DNA from: Diplonema papillatum
Lineage: Eukaryota > Euglenozoa > Diplonemea > Diplonemida > Diplonemidae
Assembly (NCBI GenBank): GCA_030068145.1
Contig: JAPJBO010000049.1
Span: 455,788 to 519,787, forward strand
Length of the DNA: 64,000 nucleotides
Reading direction: 5' to 3'
The stretch's first letter is position 1, and each line of letters opens with the position of its first letter. The notes under the pieces are model-generated. The model was given only the letters and a program-made list of their open reading frames with translations, was not told the origin of the DNA and did not search any database. Of this stretch, positions 42,883 through 53,421 are shown one piece after another. A program made the translations under genes and the position numbers.

Positions 42883-44345
42883 TTGCGTTTCTGATGCTAC
42901 TACTTACACTTTTTCTTTCTGTGCGTTTCTGGCGATTTCTGCTCTTTCCTGTGGATGTGGGTGTGTGTGAATGTGTCGTCTTGTAGAAGGTGTGAGAGAT
43001 GTAAGGCACGGCGGTTACTTTGGCCTGCTCGTTGTTTGCGTCTATCCCTTCCAACCTCGGAACGAGTGGAGAAAACAAGATTTCATCGTCGCTTTCGGAC
43101 AGTAGAGGATTACACTTGACGCGCCTTCCGCGCTCGAAGTAGAGTGATAGGACGTGGTGTGTGTGCGCGCTCTCCCGCGCGTCGCGGCGAGGTACTGGAC
43201 CAGGAACAGCAGCAGGTTGGCCGCCCCGCACCCCGCGACGCAGCAGCTGGTGAACCCGAGGAACGCCCACCGCAGGCAGAACAGCGGCAGCCGCGGCACG
43301 CACGCGCCGAGCGCGGCGGACCCGCCGAGCGCGGCGGCGCGCACCAAGCCTTGGATGATCGCGACGACCATTTGCGTTTCTGATGCTACTACTTACACTT
43401 TCTGTGCGTTTCTGGCGATTTCTGCTTTTTCCTGTGGATGTGTGGTGGGGGAGCAAACAAGAGATGTAAGGCACGGCGGTTCGTTTGGCCTGCTCGTTGT
43501 TTGCATTTCCAACCTCGGAACGAGTGGAGAAAACAAGATTTCATCGTCGCTTTCGGACAGTAGAGGATTACACTTGACGCGCCTTCCGCGCTCGAAAGAG
43601 AGTGATAGGACGTGGTGTGTGTGCGCGCTCTCCCGCGCGTCGCGGCGAGGTACTGGACCAGGAACAGCAGCAGGTTGGCCGCCCCGCACCCCGCGACGCA
43701 GCAGCTGGTGAATCCGAGGAACGCCCACCGCAGGCAGAACAGCGGCAGCCGCGGCACGCACGCGCCGAGCGCGGCGGACCCGCCGAGCGCGGCGGCGCGC
43801 ACCAAGCCTTGGATGATCGCGACGACCATTTGCGTTTCTGATGCTACTACTTACACTTTCTGTGCGTTTCTGGCGATTTCTGCTTTTTCCTGTGGATGTG
43901 TGTCTTGTGGAAGGTGGGGGAGCAAACAAGAGATGTAAGGCACGGCGGTTCGTTTGGCCTGCTCGTTGTTCATTTCCAAGCTCGGAACGAGTAGAGAAAA
44001 CAAGATGTCATCAGATTTCGGGACAGTTGAGGAATACACTAACTATACTGACGACCTTCGGCGCTCGAACTAGAGTGCCAGTACGTGGTGTGTGTGCGCG
44101 CCTCCCGCGCGACCAGGAACAGCAGCAGGTTGGCCGCCCCGCACCCCGCGGCGCAGCAGCTGGTGAACCCGAGGAACGCCCACCGCAGGCAGAACAGCAG
44201 CAGCCGCGGCACGCACGCGCCGGACCCGCCGAGCGCGGCGGCGCGCACCAAGCCTTGGATGATCGCGACGACCATTTGCGTTTCTGATGCTACTACTTAC
44301 ACTTTTTCTTTCTGTGCGTTTCTGGCGATTTCTGCTTTTTAGCGT
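42883..44345 (-). pseudogene. Three truncated direct copies of the VMP1 5' end
   Basis: Copies with ATGs at 43371, 43829 and 44275 repeat the leader (ccatttgcgtttctgatgct on plus, ccttggatgatcgcgacgac) and the first ~58 codons (to near ANLLLFLV), then all break at the same place into a shared tail (cgcgcacacacaccacg-like wording and an 'aacgagtggagaaaacaag' flank). The last copy has lost about five codons. None encodes the VTT signature. Units are about 450 bp and tandem, directly upstream of the gene. Confidence 0.9.
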
Positions 44346-44504
44346 TATTTGTGGATTAGAAGGTCGATATTTTAAAGTCTCCGGTTGACCGTAGAGGTTT
44401 GGGTATGGAGGGGATCGAGAAAAGTGAGAGGGTCCTCACGCGTTTAGGGGGTGTGTGGGATTGGGTAGGGTATGGTCGTTCTGCCTTTTTACTGTGGATG
44501 TGAG

Positions 44505-44725
44505 TTTTGGAATTCGATCACGGGTAATCCCTGAAACGGAGGATAGCCCAAGTCGCCAGCATCCTCACGTCACAGCTGATGGTCCTGCCGGCTGCTCGTG
44601 GTGGCCACGCGCTGATGTGTATGCGTGCGGAATTCAATGGTGGGTAACACCTGATGCGGAGTATAACCCAGGTTTTCAGCTATATTACGTTACGGCTGAA
44701 GGTCCTGCCGGCTGCTCGTGATCAC
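44505..44725. repeat. Two tandem units of the repeat at 9640-9745
   Basis: Both units carry ggaattcratg/cacgggtaa-type starts, cctga.cggag.ata, and end ggtcctgccggctgctcgtg. Confidence 0.7.
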
Positions 44726-45909
44726 GCTGTCGGAACTGTAGCCTTGATTGGTTCAATGCGTATGCGTGTGTGTATGTAAGGTGGGAGAGCACATTGTACA
44801 CGCTTACTATACTGACGCCTTCGGCGCTCGAACTAGAGTGCTAGTACATGGTGTCTGTGTTAACGTGCAACCGGAACGAACAAAACGAAAAGAGGTAAGG
44901 CCAAAGGACCGAAGGAAGTCGGGCAAAACGCAAAGAGACACACAAAGAAACCGAAGACGAGCAAGAAAAAAGAAGAAGAAGAAGAAAAAGGTAGAAAAAA
45001 AGAGAGAAGCGGAGCATGGGACAGAAGGAATGGATGGGAAAAGAAAGAGAACAAAAAGACCCGGAGGGCAAAAAAGAAAAACTTGGATTTGTTGTTTACT
45101 ACGCTGCGCTGGGGCACTACGAAGAACCCGTAGCATGGCTCTTGCTCATGTAAGCAAAGCTTCCGTGCGCACGAAAAGGTGAAATGCTGCGTGTATGAAA
45201 ACGCAGAAGCAATGTTCGACCGTGTAGGAGGGTAGTCAACTACGATGGTACTCAAGAACGAATCATCCTAAATGGAATTAAAGTAGTCACTAGCAAGCCC
45301 CGCTTAACTCCACAGGCACTCGATCTTGACGACGCAAAGCAGGCGACGCACGGAATGGAATCTGACCAATGCGCATGCTTCTCCATCGCAAAAAAAAGGT
45401 CGCAATGTCCAAATATCCCAGGGCAACGATGATCCCGCTGATCACAATACGAAAAACAACAAGTGCGGCGATTGCGTCTGCGTTGTTGCATTACACTTGC
45501 GTTCGAAACAAAACGTTGTCCTGTGAGCACCCTTCTGTGCCCGGGGTTTTCAATCGTCTCCTTCTCGTGCGCGTTCCCGTGTCGCTCGTCCCTCAAGTGG
45601 CCGTGAAAGACGGCAGCAGGCAATTCGATGCAGCTTGAAGGGATCGGGGTGGACCTGTTCATGCATGCATAGATTCAGGTATCGCGGAGAGTTTCTAACG
45701 AAATCTTCCGTTGAAGACAACACTCCCAGAAGCAAGGCAAACTCCCCTCCTAGCTAGTCAGCAGGAGCCAGAGGAAGAGAAGATGCTTTGGCCACAAGCT
45801 TAACGCCGAATCGGTATTTTCTCTCCTGAACGCTTGCACTCCGTCCCAGAGCCGGCGCTTTTGTGCCGTTGGCATGCAACAATAGTATCTGTTCACAAGC
45901 ATGTATTTC
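44726..45909. other. No gene confirmed
   Basis: 44880-45090 is purine-rich low-complexity DNA (Lys/Arg-rich frame). A plus frame 45369-45638 (89 codons) and an overlapping minus frame 45252-45662 are open without motifs or splice context. Around 45600 the wording of the 232-640 repeat recurs. Confidence 0.3.
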
Positions 45910-46158
45910 TCATATGATAAGATGCCAAACCCCCCCCCCTTTGCACTAATAAAAGTTTTTTTGACGTCACCCCTTACTGGCCCCGAAGCCCACCTGTGTG
46001 CCTTCTGAGGCCCCTTTACCTCCACTTAACCCGCCAAAAACCGTTTAGGGCCCGTTTTCGGCCGCACAGACAGGGTTTCGGGGCCGGCATACAGTATAGG
46101 ATGAAAGTTTTTTTGACGACAAAGGGGAGGGGGGGGGTTTTGGCATCGTCTCTTATGA
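45910..46158. mobile_element. ~250-bp inverted-repeat element (MITE-like)
   Basis: Left tcatatgataagatgccaaa plus a C tract plus tttg; right caaa plus a G tract plus ttttggcatcgtctcttatga, the imperfect inverse. Inside, aaagtttttttgacg occurs twice as a direct repeat. No target duplication is visible. Confidence 0.6.
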
Positions 46159-46441
46159 CAACTAGGACTCTCGCGGTGTACGGTTTCCACGTAGGCACAC
46201 CCACCCACGCACACAAGCTTGTTTGAGCGCCTTCGGCGCATCAAGGTAAATTTCTTACGCTCCTGCTGCGTGTGCGAACTCCTCGTATTCACTTGTAAGC
46301 GAAGTTGGAGGGTCAAGCAGTTGCTCGTTTTTTGTGCTCCCCGAGCCGGTCCATCCCATCCTGATAGACCATGGTGCACCGTGACAGACAGCTCCAACGG
46401 AGTTCCAGGGGATAGGGACGGACCTGATTGACCAACGTGTA

Positions 46442-46480
46442 CTATCACGATGTACCGCGGTACGCGGTACATCGTGATAG
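46442..46480. other. Perfect inverted repeat, 18-bp arms, 3-nt loop
   Basis: ctatcacgatgtaccgcg, gta, then its exact reverse complement. The arm includes the atacatca/tatcacgat wording of the 232-640 repeat family, so it may be a fold-back of that repeat. Confidence 0.85.
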
Positions 46481-46677
46481 GTAATTCCATGCAGTAGAAC
46501 TTGGTTACAGCGGTGGACCGGCTTACCCCCTCGTTTTTTTCCACTTTGTCATGAATTCGTCCGATTACTCGGACAATGGTCTTGGTTCTCCCTTCGCTAT
46601 GTTGCCAAAACAGCGAACAGACTGGTCGGTGAACGGCCTCGTGTGCTGAGTGATAGCACAGGAACGGGCAGGGATTT

Positions 46678-46678
46678 C

Positions 46679-46731
<53 letters not shown>
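46678..46731. repeat. (CA)n microsatellite
   Basis: About 26 uninterrupted CA dinucleotides. A plus-strand frame running through it gives alternating His-Thr, which is an artefact. Confidence 0.97.
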
Positions 46732-46916
46732 GAACACGCACAGGCTATATGGGTCATCAGAGTACTTTTTTTTTGTCATACTCAATCTATGCCAAAGATT
46801 GGAACGTAGGGACGTCTTTGAAAGTTTTGCTTCCACCACCGCCACAGCGACAAAATTTCGTTTGTTCTCAGAGCCTACCCAACAGGATGTTCACCGTGGC
46901 CTCCACGGTGGGAGAA

Positions 46917-46965
46917 AAGAAATCGGCTGAAACTCCCGAAGACCGGGAGTTTCAGCCGATTTCTT
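46917..46965. other. Perfect inverted repeat, 22-bp arms, 5-nt loop
   Basis: Arms start aagaaatcggctgaaactcc (46917-46938) and are exactly mirrored at 46944-46965 around aagac. The sequence outside the arms is unrelated, so it looks like a templated fold-back and not a transposon end pair. Confidence 0.85.
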
Positions 46966-48099
46966 GGAGCAGTAAGACCGGCCGAATTCTTGCGTTCACG
47001 AGAATGCTTTCGCGGAATTCCCCGAAAAACGGCGCTGTCAGTGCACAATTTGCTACATCTGCTGTTTCCCGGTCCTCCTTGTGTGCGGAGACGCAAAGGA
47101 GCGGCTATTCTCAGAGGCCGTGCAATGGTGGATTCCGTCTCGGGGGTGTTGCTTCGAAGGAAGTCCTCACGACAGCAAGGTCAGTCGAAATAATTGGATA
47201 TTCTATCGCGAAAGTGTTCCCGGCATACTTGATACCGAGGATCAACGCAGTTCTGAAAGAAATCGTACTACGTTGCCGTTCGCGTTTGCCATGCGTCTGG
47301 AGTGTAGTGGCGAAGCCCTCAAGCCAAAAAGCAGCAGCGTGTCGGGCTAGTAAAAAATGCACGCCGCCGGTTAATACGGGCCCGGACTCATCAAAAAGAT
47401 GCGCATTGAGCGAACCGTCTATATTCCATGTGTCCTGTGCAGTCTGGCGATGCAGCAGTCACGGGCAGCCCCTGAAGCCCCAGACTAAGTCATGACGCCT
47501 TCTGAGGACGGGGGAGGAGGGTGGGCATGCAAGAACATGCTTGGAATGGTTACGTGTTTAACACAGCATCGGTTCTATCTGCACCGTGTTTTGATCCTCG
47601 GTGGAGGAATGCTGCTTACTTATCGAGAGCGCTGTGCTTGCACCACCTAGCTACCGTGGGCTAGCAAAGGAGTAAGAGAGAGAGAGACGAGTTTGAGTGC
47701 AGGGACCATCTCTCCGGGGAGTATCCGGTCGCCCCACTGCTGCCCCATACTACTACGGCGGGCGGAAGTCGGTACATCGTAGGTGCGGCGCGTCGTAGGC
47801 GCGGAGTAATTCTTTCTTGACGAAACCACGTGCTGTGTCGTCAACGTGTCTCGTCTCCAACTAGTGGAGCAACACGGCACCGCTCGGATTGATTGTATTC
47901 TTGACAACGAAGTCACTGCACAGCTGCGCTGATGCAGCTCAGAGGTGACGGCGGAGCAAGGAGCGGAAGCCACAATGTGACTTCTGCTCGACTTCTCCGA
48001 CGACGTCAAAGCGTCAGACTAACCCGCCGGGTTCTAGATTTGTTTGCATTCCTTGAATGGGGGGCCCTGGAGGGTCTAGAAGTGGGAAGCCTTGTCTGC
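46966..48099. other. No gene confirmed; fragment of the ~190-bp dispersed repeat at 47525-47600
   Basis: A plus frame of 281 codons (46650-47495) passes through the CA run and the fold-back and carries IIGYSIAKVFPAYLIPRINA, but it has no recognisable domain or start. I do not call it a gene. 47525-47600 repeats gcaagaacatgcttggaat-type wording of 19575. Confidence 0.3.
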
Positions 48100-48271
48100 A
48101 CGGTGAAGTCCAGCCTCGGAAGCTGGAGCGAAAGCTGGAGTTAAAAAGCGGGTGTCGCACCCGCTTTTCGGGTGTGGGTTTACACGCGTTTTGGTTGTGG
48201 CACACCCGCTGTTCGGGTGTGACTCGGGCACACCCTCTTTAACTCCAGCTTTTGAGGCTGGACCTCACCGT
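48100..48271. mobile_element. Short inverted-repeat element with nested hairpins
   Basis: Left arm cacggtgaagtccagcctc then aagctggagttaaaaagcgg; the right arm is the inverse with a few mismatches and one missing 12-bp unit (the left has aagctggagcg twice over). Between the arms are further small hairpins (gcgggtgtcgcacccgc, cacacccgctgttcgggtgtg). No ORF. Confidence 0.7.
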
Positions 48272-49071
48272 GTGGGGGTGTTACGACCCGGTTTTACGTG
48301 GTGCCTCCCTTCTCGGAAGTACGACCACGCTCAACTTTGACTAGGTGACGGCTGATGCACCCCCGGGCTGGGTGAGGGTTCTTGCACGCGTCACTCCTTG
48401 CCGCGTGGTGCTTCGAGCAGCAGCTGGCCAATACTCTGTTTTCCGTCACCGTGGGTGTGTGGGTGTTGGTCTACTTATCATCACGAGGAAGCATGAGCTC
48501 GAGCTTCGTCTTACGCGACCGCAGTTCCTCGGCATAATCTGGCTGGCAACGCCCCATTGTGCAAGAGCGTTCCCGCATGCAACGTGCGAGGAAACTGAAC
48601 GCCCCGGCGGGACCATGGTCGCCACCGTAAAACACGTCCTATTTGAAGCCGGGGTCGTGCGATCAACAAAGCATTCCCCAGGTTTCCATTGTTCTTTCTT
48701 CCACTCTATGACTCGAGGCATGAGCTCGTCACCAGAGTTCTCGTCGGCAATCTGACGAGTACCACACCATCGTTGAGGAGCCAAGGACAAGGCCAGGAGT
48801 ACCACACGATGGCTTTTCTTTTGCGCAATAACAACCTTGCGGGTTACCCCACACGGTATTGCTAAGGCCAAAAAGACACAGGCAGCGTGTTTTGGTGGTT
48901 GAACTAAATTTCCACTTTTAAAATGAAACAGGGGCAACCCAAGCCGGAAAACGAACAACTGGCACGCAACAAACAACAGATGCTGCGTGGCACTCTGCTT
49001 GTGCAACGTTAAAACCAGGGCGAGGGTTCGTTGAAGACTGGGTGCTAGCTCCCGGCAAGAGCGACTGCATC
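48272..49071. other. No gene recognised
   Basis: Overlapping frames on both strands (longest 48446-49198, minus, 250 codons) without motifs or splice sites. Part of the minus frame lies over the tandem hairpin repeat. Confidence 0.3.
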
Positions 49072-49740
49072 TGAAAGGTGAGATGAGAGGTACCGACAGA
49101 CTCTGCCAAAGGACAACTTCGTGAATGCAGCAAGAGCAAGTGTCCGGTGAAGCCCTCGTCAATACCACCCGGGGCGACCGCCGCGACACGCACCGCACAT
49201 CGCTGGCGCTACCTCCTGTGCTGTCTAAAAGGTGATAAGAGAGGCGCTGGTTTCCTCTGTCAAAGGAAAACTACGCTGCCGCAACGAACGCTGAGTGTCC
49301 ACCCTACGTCGTCAATCCCACCCAACGACTGCGACATGCATTGTACAGTGCAGGGCGCTAGCGCCCGGCGAGTGCAAGCATGCCACAACTGTATCTGAAA
49401 GGTGGGACGAGAGGCGCCGGTTCACTCTTTCAAAGGAAACACAACTGCAACAACAGCTGAGTGTCCAGTGAGACCCCTCGTCAATCCCACCCAAAGACTG
49501 CGACATGCATTGTACAGTGCAGGGCGCTTGCGCCCGGCGAGTGCAAGCATGCCACAACTGTATCCGAAAGGTGAGACGAGAGGCGCCGGTTCGCTCTGTC
49601 AAAGGAAACCTACACCACCGCGACAAGAGCTGAGTGTCCAGTGAAACCCCTTGACCATGCCACCCAACGACCGACAGCTGCATTGTACAGCGCCCAACAA
49701 GAGCAAGCATGGCATAACTGTACCTGAAGTGTGCACGACA
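49072..49740 (+). repeat. ~170-bp tandem units carrying the hairpin and intron-like module
   Basis: About four units, each gagtgtccagtgaaaccc, cacccaacgactgcgac, gggcgctagcgcccgg (hairpin), catgccacaactgta, aaaggtgagacgagaggc, ctctgtcaaagga, and ending near cgcgacaagag. Single copies are at 8520-8712, 37640-37770 and 61310-61490 attached to the basic ORF. The last unit has lost the hairpin. Confidence 0.85.
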
Positions 49741-49754
49741 ATTGCATTGCCGAA

Positions 49755-50145
49755 GTCCGGTGCTGACCACCAGTTTTCGGACCATAAGGGACATTCTTTC
49801 ACTTCCAGATCCCTAAGGGGCAGACAACCATTTTCTAGACCCCTGGGGGCCATTCTGCTCTTTCTAGATCCCAAAGGGGCGAACTACCATCTGAAAAAAA
49901 AAAAGGGTGACACCCTTGAGGCTTTTTTGTTGCACCCTCCCCGTCTTTTCTCCTCCCCGACCACGCTTATGCCGGAGGTGGTTGCTTTCTTCTTGGTAAA
50001 GTCTCTACCGTTCGGCCGTTGCATGTGTTGTGTTGCCGACGTGTATATATTTTGGAATAGGTTTATTCTTCTTGTTTTTGGTGCGTTTGACAGGTCTGCG
50101 CTGCCAGTAACTTCCAGTAACAGCCAGTAACAGCCAGTAACCGTC
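49755..50145. repeat. Short repeats and a T-run hairpin
   Basis: 49765-49875 has three units of ttctagatccc plus taaggggc. 49899-49925 can fold (aagggtgacaccctt) and is followed by a T run. 50100-50143 has four copies of cagccagtaa-type decamers. No gene. Confidence 0.55.
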
Positions 50146-52010
50146 GGGTAGACTGCCATAGTACAGTGGGATTTCTGAAGAAAAAAAACATTTTGTGTAC
50201 ATAGCAACTTTTTGGCCCGGAACCCGAAAATTTTGCCCACACTCAAACACCACCACATGATACTTTGAAGTTTTATTTGAGGTGCGAAACCATTTTCTGG
50301 ACATTTTTGCGTTTATTTTTGCCTCAAATGTCAAAGGTTTCCCGTAACAGGTGGACTACGAATCGCCTCCCTTCCCCCGCACAGTGTGGTGGCGTGTTTG
50401 CATGTAGCCCCAAGGAAATTTAGGTTCCCACGTGGGCAAAAGTGTGCCTCGGCGGAATTGATACCCAGTCTGGGTCATTTTTCAATGGGCACAAACAGTG
50501 GACTCTGGTTTTGGCAAAGTGTGGTGATATTTTCCCGCTGGTCTACGTAGCAAATATTTTCCGACGACTTTTTGCTCGCTCTTTTCTCGGATGAAGAGAA
50601 CGGTGCCAAATAGACCCGGAAACGTAGGCGGATTTTTGTGGTTCGTCGGCATTTCATTGCCGCAGGGTACATTACACCGTCCAAAAAGGCTGCTTGCAGG
50701 GATCGATCCCCTGGAAAAAGCGTTGGTTTTCACTGGCTCTGGAAGGACAGGGGGTGTGGGAAGGGACCAGAATAGGTTGATACCCTCTGAGAACAGGTTT
50801 TCTGGAAGATTTCGTCATCGATCTTCTCACCGGACCAAAAACTTGTCGGAACGCACGCCGGGATTGCCGACAAAATGGACGAATGATGATCCCAACGTGA
50901 AGAAGTCGTTCCCCCGTCGCTTGCTTTCTTCTGCGCGACTTGTTTGTGTATGGACGAAGACCGCAAACAAGCACACCGTTGAGGCAGCAGACCATGGAGA
51001 CTCGTCCCATGACCTTTTCGCACCGCCGGACATCCAGAGCTCTATGCAGTACATTTTGAGCACATCGCTACTGAACGTCCATTTAATTCTCCTTCGGTGC
51101 GGTTGCCTTCGGAGCCGTAGCGCCGCTCCGGTGTGCGAATTAAACTCATGTTGAATGCGCTGTTTTACGAAACGCACTTCGGCTACGTTCCTTGGCCGGA
51201 CTGCTGACGCTACGGGATCCTCGGTTGTGCTCCTTAGCTGGATTGCTTGCTCGATGGGATGAGCTGGGCACAGCGCGGTGCCGTGGGGTGAGGTGCGGAC
51301 TGGAACGGTCTCTCCTCCCGTTTACGCTGGCCACACGCGCGGAAGCGCAGCTGGTGAAACAACGTCCTCCTTCAACCAGCTTGCGAGCTCCTTTTCCACC
51401 ACACCTTGCTCAAGGACACGCCTCCGCGAACTGCCGCAAATCCCAGCGTCGTTTAGACGCTGTGGGAGCTTTTCCTGAAGCTGCTGGGAAGATACACTGG
51501 GAGTGCCACCGCTTGCTGCTTCGTCGGGTAGCTTTTTAAGCCTTCCTTTGTTCTATTATGCAGCAAGAATTGCGGAATACATCACACTCGCCACGGTCAT
51601 CTTTTCTGGCAACTCGGTGTCCATAGGGCTGAAGCAAGCCGGCTGATCGCGCTACGAACTTGGCCGACATCCAGCTTGTCGGATGATCCAACGCCCAACT
51701 TCCCAAAGATACACGAAAAGCGGGTACATGACTGGAAGGTTGCCCCGAGGAGGCGTGAACTTCCCAAGCCATTGCAACTCCGAAAGAGGTTGTCGAGAAC
51801 TTCGTCAAGATGGTGACGAAGACTGGTGGATGAGGATGAGTGCAAGACAGATGGTACGTTCAGCGAAATGTGCGCCTGTTTTTCGAGGAGCGCTTTTTTC
51901 AGAGCCTTTTGCGCGGGCAGACGCTACCACGAGGGGAAAAAAACGAGAGTATTTGTTGCCCTCTTCCCTTCCAAACTCAGAAAACCCGAAACCTGGAGAA
52001 AACTGAGCCA
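50146..52010. other. No gene recognised
   Basis: 50591-50616 (atgaagagaacggtgccaaa) is shared with 24030 and, more weakly, 23830. Frames on both strands (up to 187 codons) lack motifs and splice logic. Confidence 0.3.
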
Positions 52011-52070
52011 ATTCACCTACCCCCTGATCGAGTGTAATCGAGCGTAATCGAGTGTAATCGAGTGTAATCG
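52011..52070. repeat. LINE insertion target: ccaattcacctaccccctg plus decamers
   Basis: Four to five gtgtaatcga/gcgtaatcga units lie directly outside the LINE 3' end. The same units lie at the 3' ends of the other two LINE copies (36143-36168 and 61772-61796). Confidence 0.85.
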
Positions 52071-52126
52071 TTTTGGGTTAGAATGCAAAGAATCTGTGGC
52101 GATAATCTGCATCGCCGACGGCGCGG

Positions 52127-53377
52127 TTATCTCTTCGCACGTGATGTGTCATGCTTTCGCCTCTTTAGCTCGTCTTGATCGTCGCGCTCAGGCGCGCGTT
52201 TGGTGCTTCGCTTCTTCTTCGATTGCTCGTCGAGGTTCATCGGTTGCGCGTCGATTTCTGCTTTTTCTCGGCGCCTGGGCGATGGTCGTGGCGCATCGAC
52301 GCGTCCTTTGCGTCTTTTCGGTACCGGCTCCGCCGCGGAGTCTGGTTGCCGCTTCTTCGCTGGCGTTGGCGCCGTCTTCCCGACCTTCGCTGCTGATGTC
52401 GGCGTTGATGTTGCGGGTTCTCGCTTGCCTTCCTCTGCTTCCGGCAGAACGAGCACCACGTTCTCACGTTTCGCCTGTCTCGGCGCTGGCGCGGGACCCT
52501 CCGGCTCCGCCTTCCTCTTCTTCGCCGTTGTTTCTTCACCTCTCGCCACGGCCGCCCGGTGGTGCCCTTTCCTGCAGCAGTGCCCGGGTCTCCTACTCCT
52601 CAGGTCGGCGTGTTTCTTACAGCCGTCGCACGTCGGCATGCCATGATCGAGGCATCGGTGGTGATGGTTGCGACAGCACTCCGCTGTCGTCTTACACGTG
52701 GCGCACTGCGTCATCCGGTGCTCGGCACACATTTTTACGGCTAGGCCATCACCCTCCCTGTGATGGGCCTGGCAGCACCACGCCACCGACTTGCCCCGGC
52801 GCTTACACACGTCGCACTTCACCTTTTGGTGCCCGGGGCACACCCGCTCACCCCACTTCTCGTGTCGGGGAATCCCTTCCGGCACGAGCCACGGATCCCC
52901 TCCGACGACAGCCGACTTCTTCCCTTTCCTCTTCTCCGTAGTGTCATCGAAGGCCGCCCATCTCGCCGCACGCTCCGCCCTTTCTCTTCCGTACGTCGGG
53001 AAAAGGTCCATCCCCCACGCCTCGCCGGTGAACGCATGCCGGCTCGCCTTCAGCTGCGTCTCCAAGATTCCCATCGTCTCCTCGCCGCCGCGGAAAATTG
53101 GCCTCATCTCGTAGCCCGTGAGGCATGGGGGGGCCCCTACCGTTCTCAATGAACCTATCTTCTCCAGCTTTCTACCCGGCAGAAGCGGCCCCACCCCTTT
53201 CCGCTCAAGCGCTTCCCCGATCGTTTTCAGCATCCGCGCCAACATTCTCGCACGGATACACAGCGGCGTCCCACCTGTCGTCGCCACTAAACTGCCCGGT
53301 AGATCGAGCCCGGTGTACACTTCGAAGTCTACTGCGAGCTCTGCCGTCGAGACGTCACCCGCTACCGACCAGCACAT
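52127..53377 (-). pseudogene. LINE C-terminal region with three tandem Cys/His modules
   Basis: Follows the RT region in the same ORF in the second copy; here a 7-bp deletion at about 53456 breaks the join. After a segment with LAVDFEVYTGLDLPG come three modules of the form C-x2-H-x4-C-x2-C, then CC and HH: CPGHQKVKCDVC...CCQAHH, CAEHRMTQCATC...CCRNHHH, CLDHGMPTCDGC...CCRKGHH. The tail is long and basic with Lys/Arg clusters (KKKRSTKRAP, KRRKHDTSRAKR). The modules probably bind zinc and nucleic acid. This is not a standard CCHC knuckle and not a typical RNase H. Confidence 0.85.
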
Positions 53378-53421
53378 CCCATCCAGCCAATACTGCAGCG
53401 CCCGGAACCACCTCTCTCCTG

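Noticed and set aside
46650..47495. 281-codon plus-strand frame
   Set aside because: It runs through the CA microsatellite and a fold-back, has no clear start or domain, and the opposite strand is also open in places.
52096..52941. 281-codon plus-strand frame, repeated at 61821-62666
   Set aside because: Antisense to the LINE Cys/His region and present in both copies only because the LINE is duplicated.
52127..53377. RNase H domain after the LINE RT
   Set aside because: LAVDFEVYTGLDLPG is in the expected place, but the Asp-Glu-Asp pattern of RNase H is not seen; the region is dominated by Cys/His modules.
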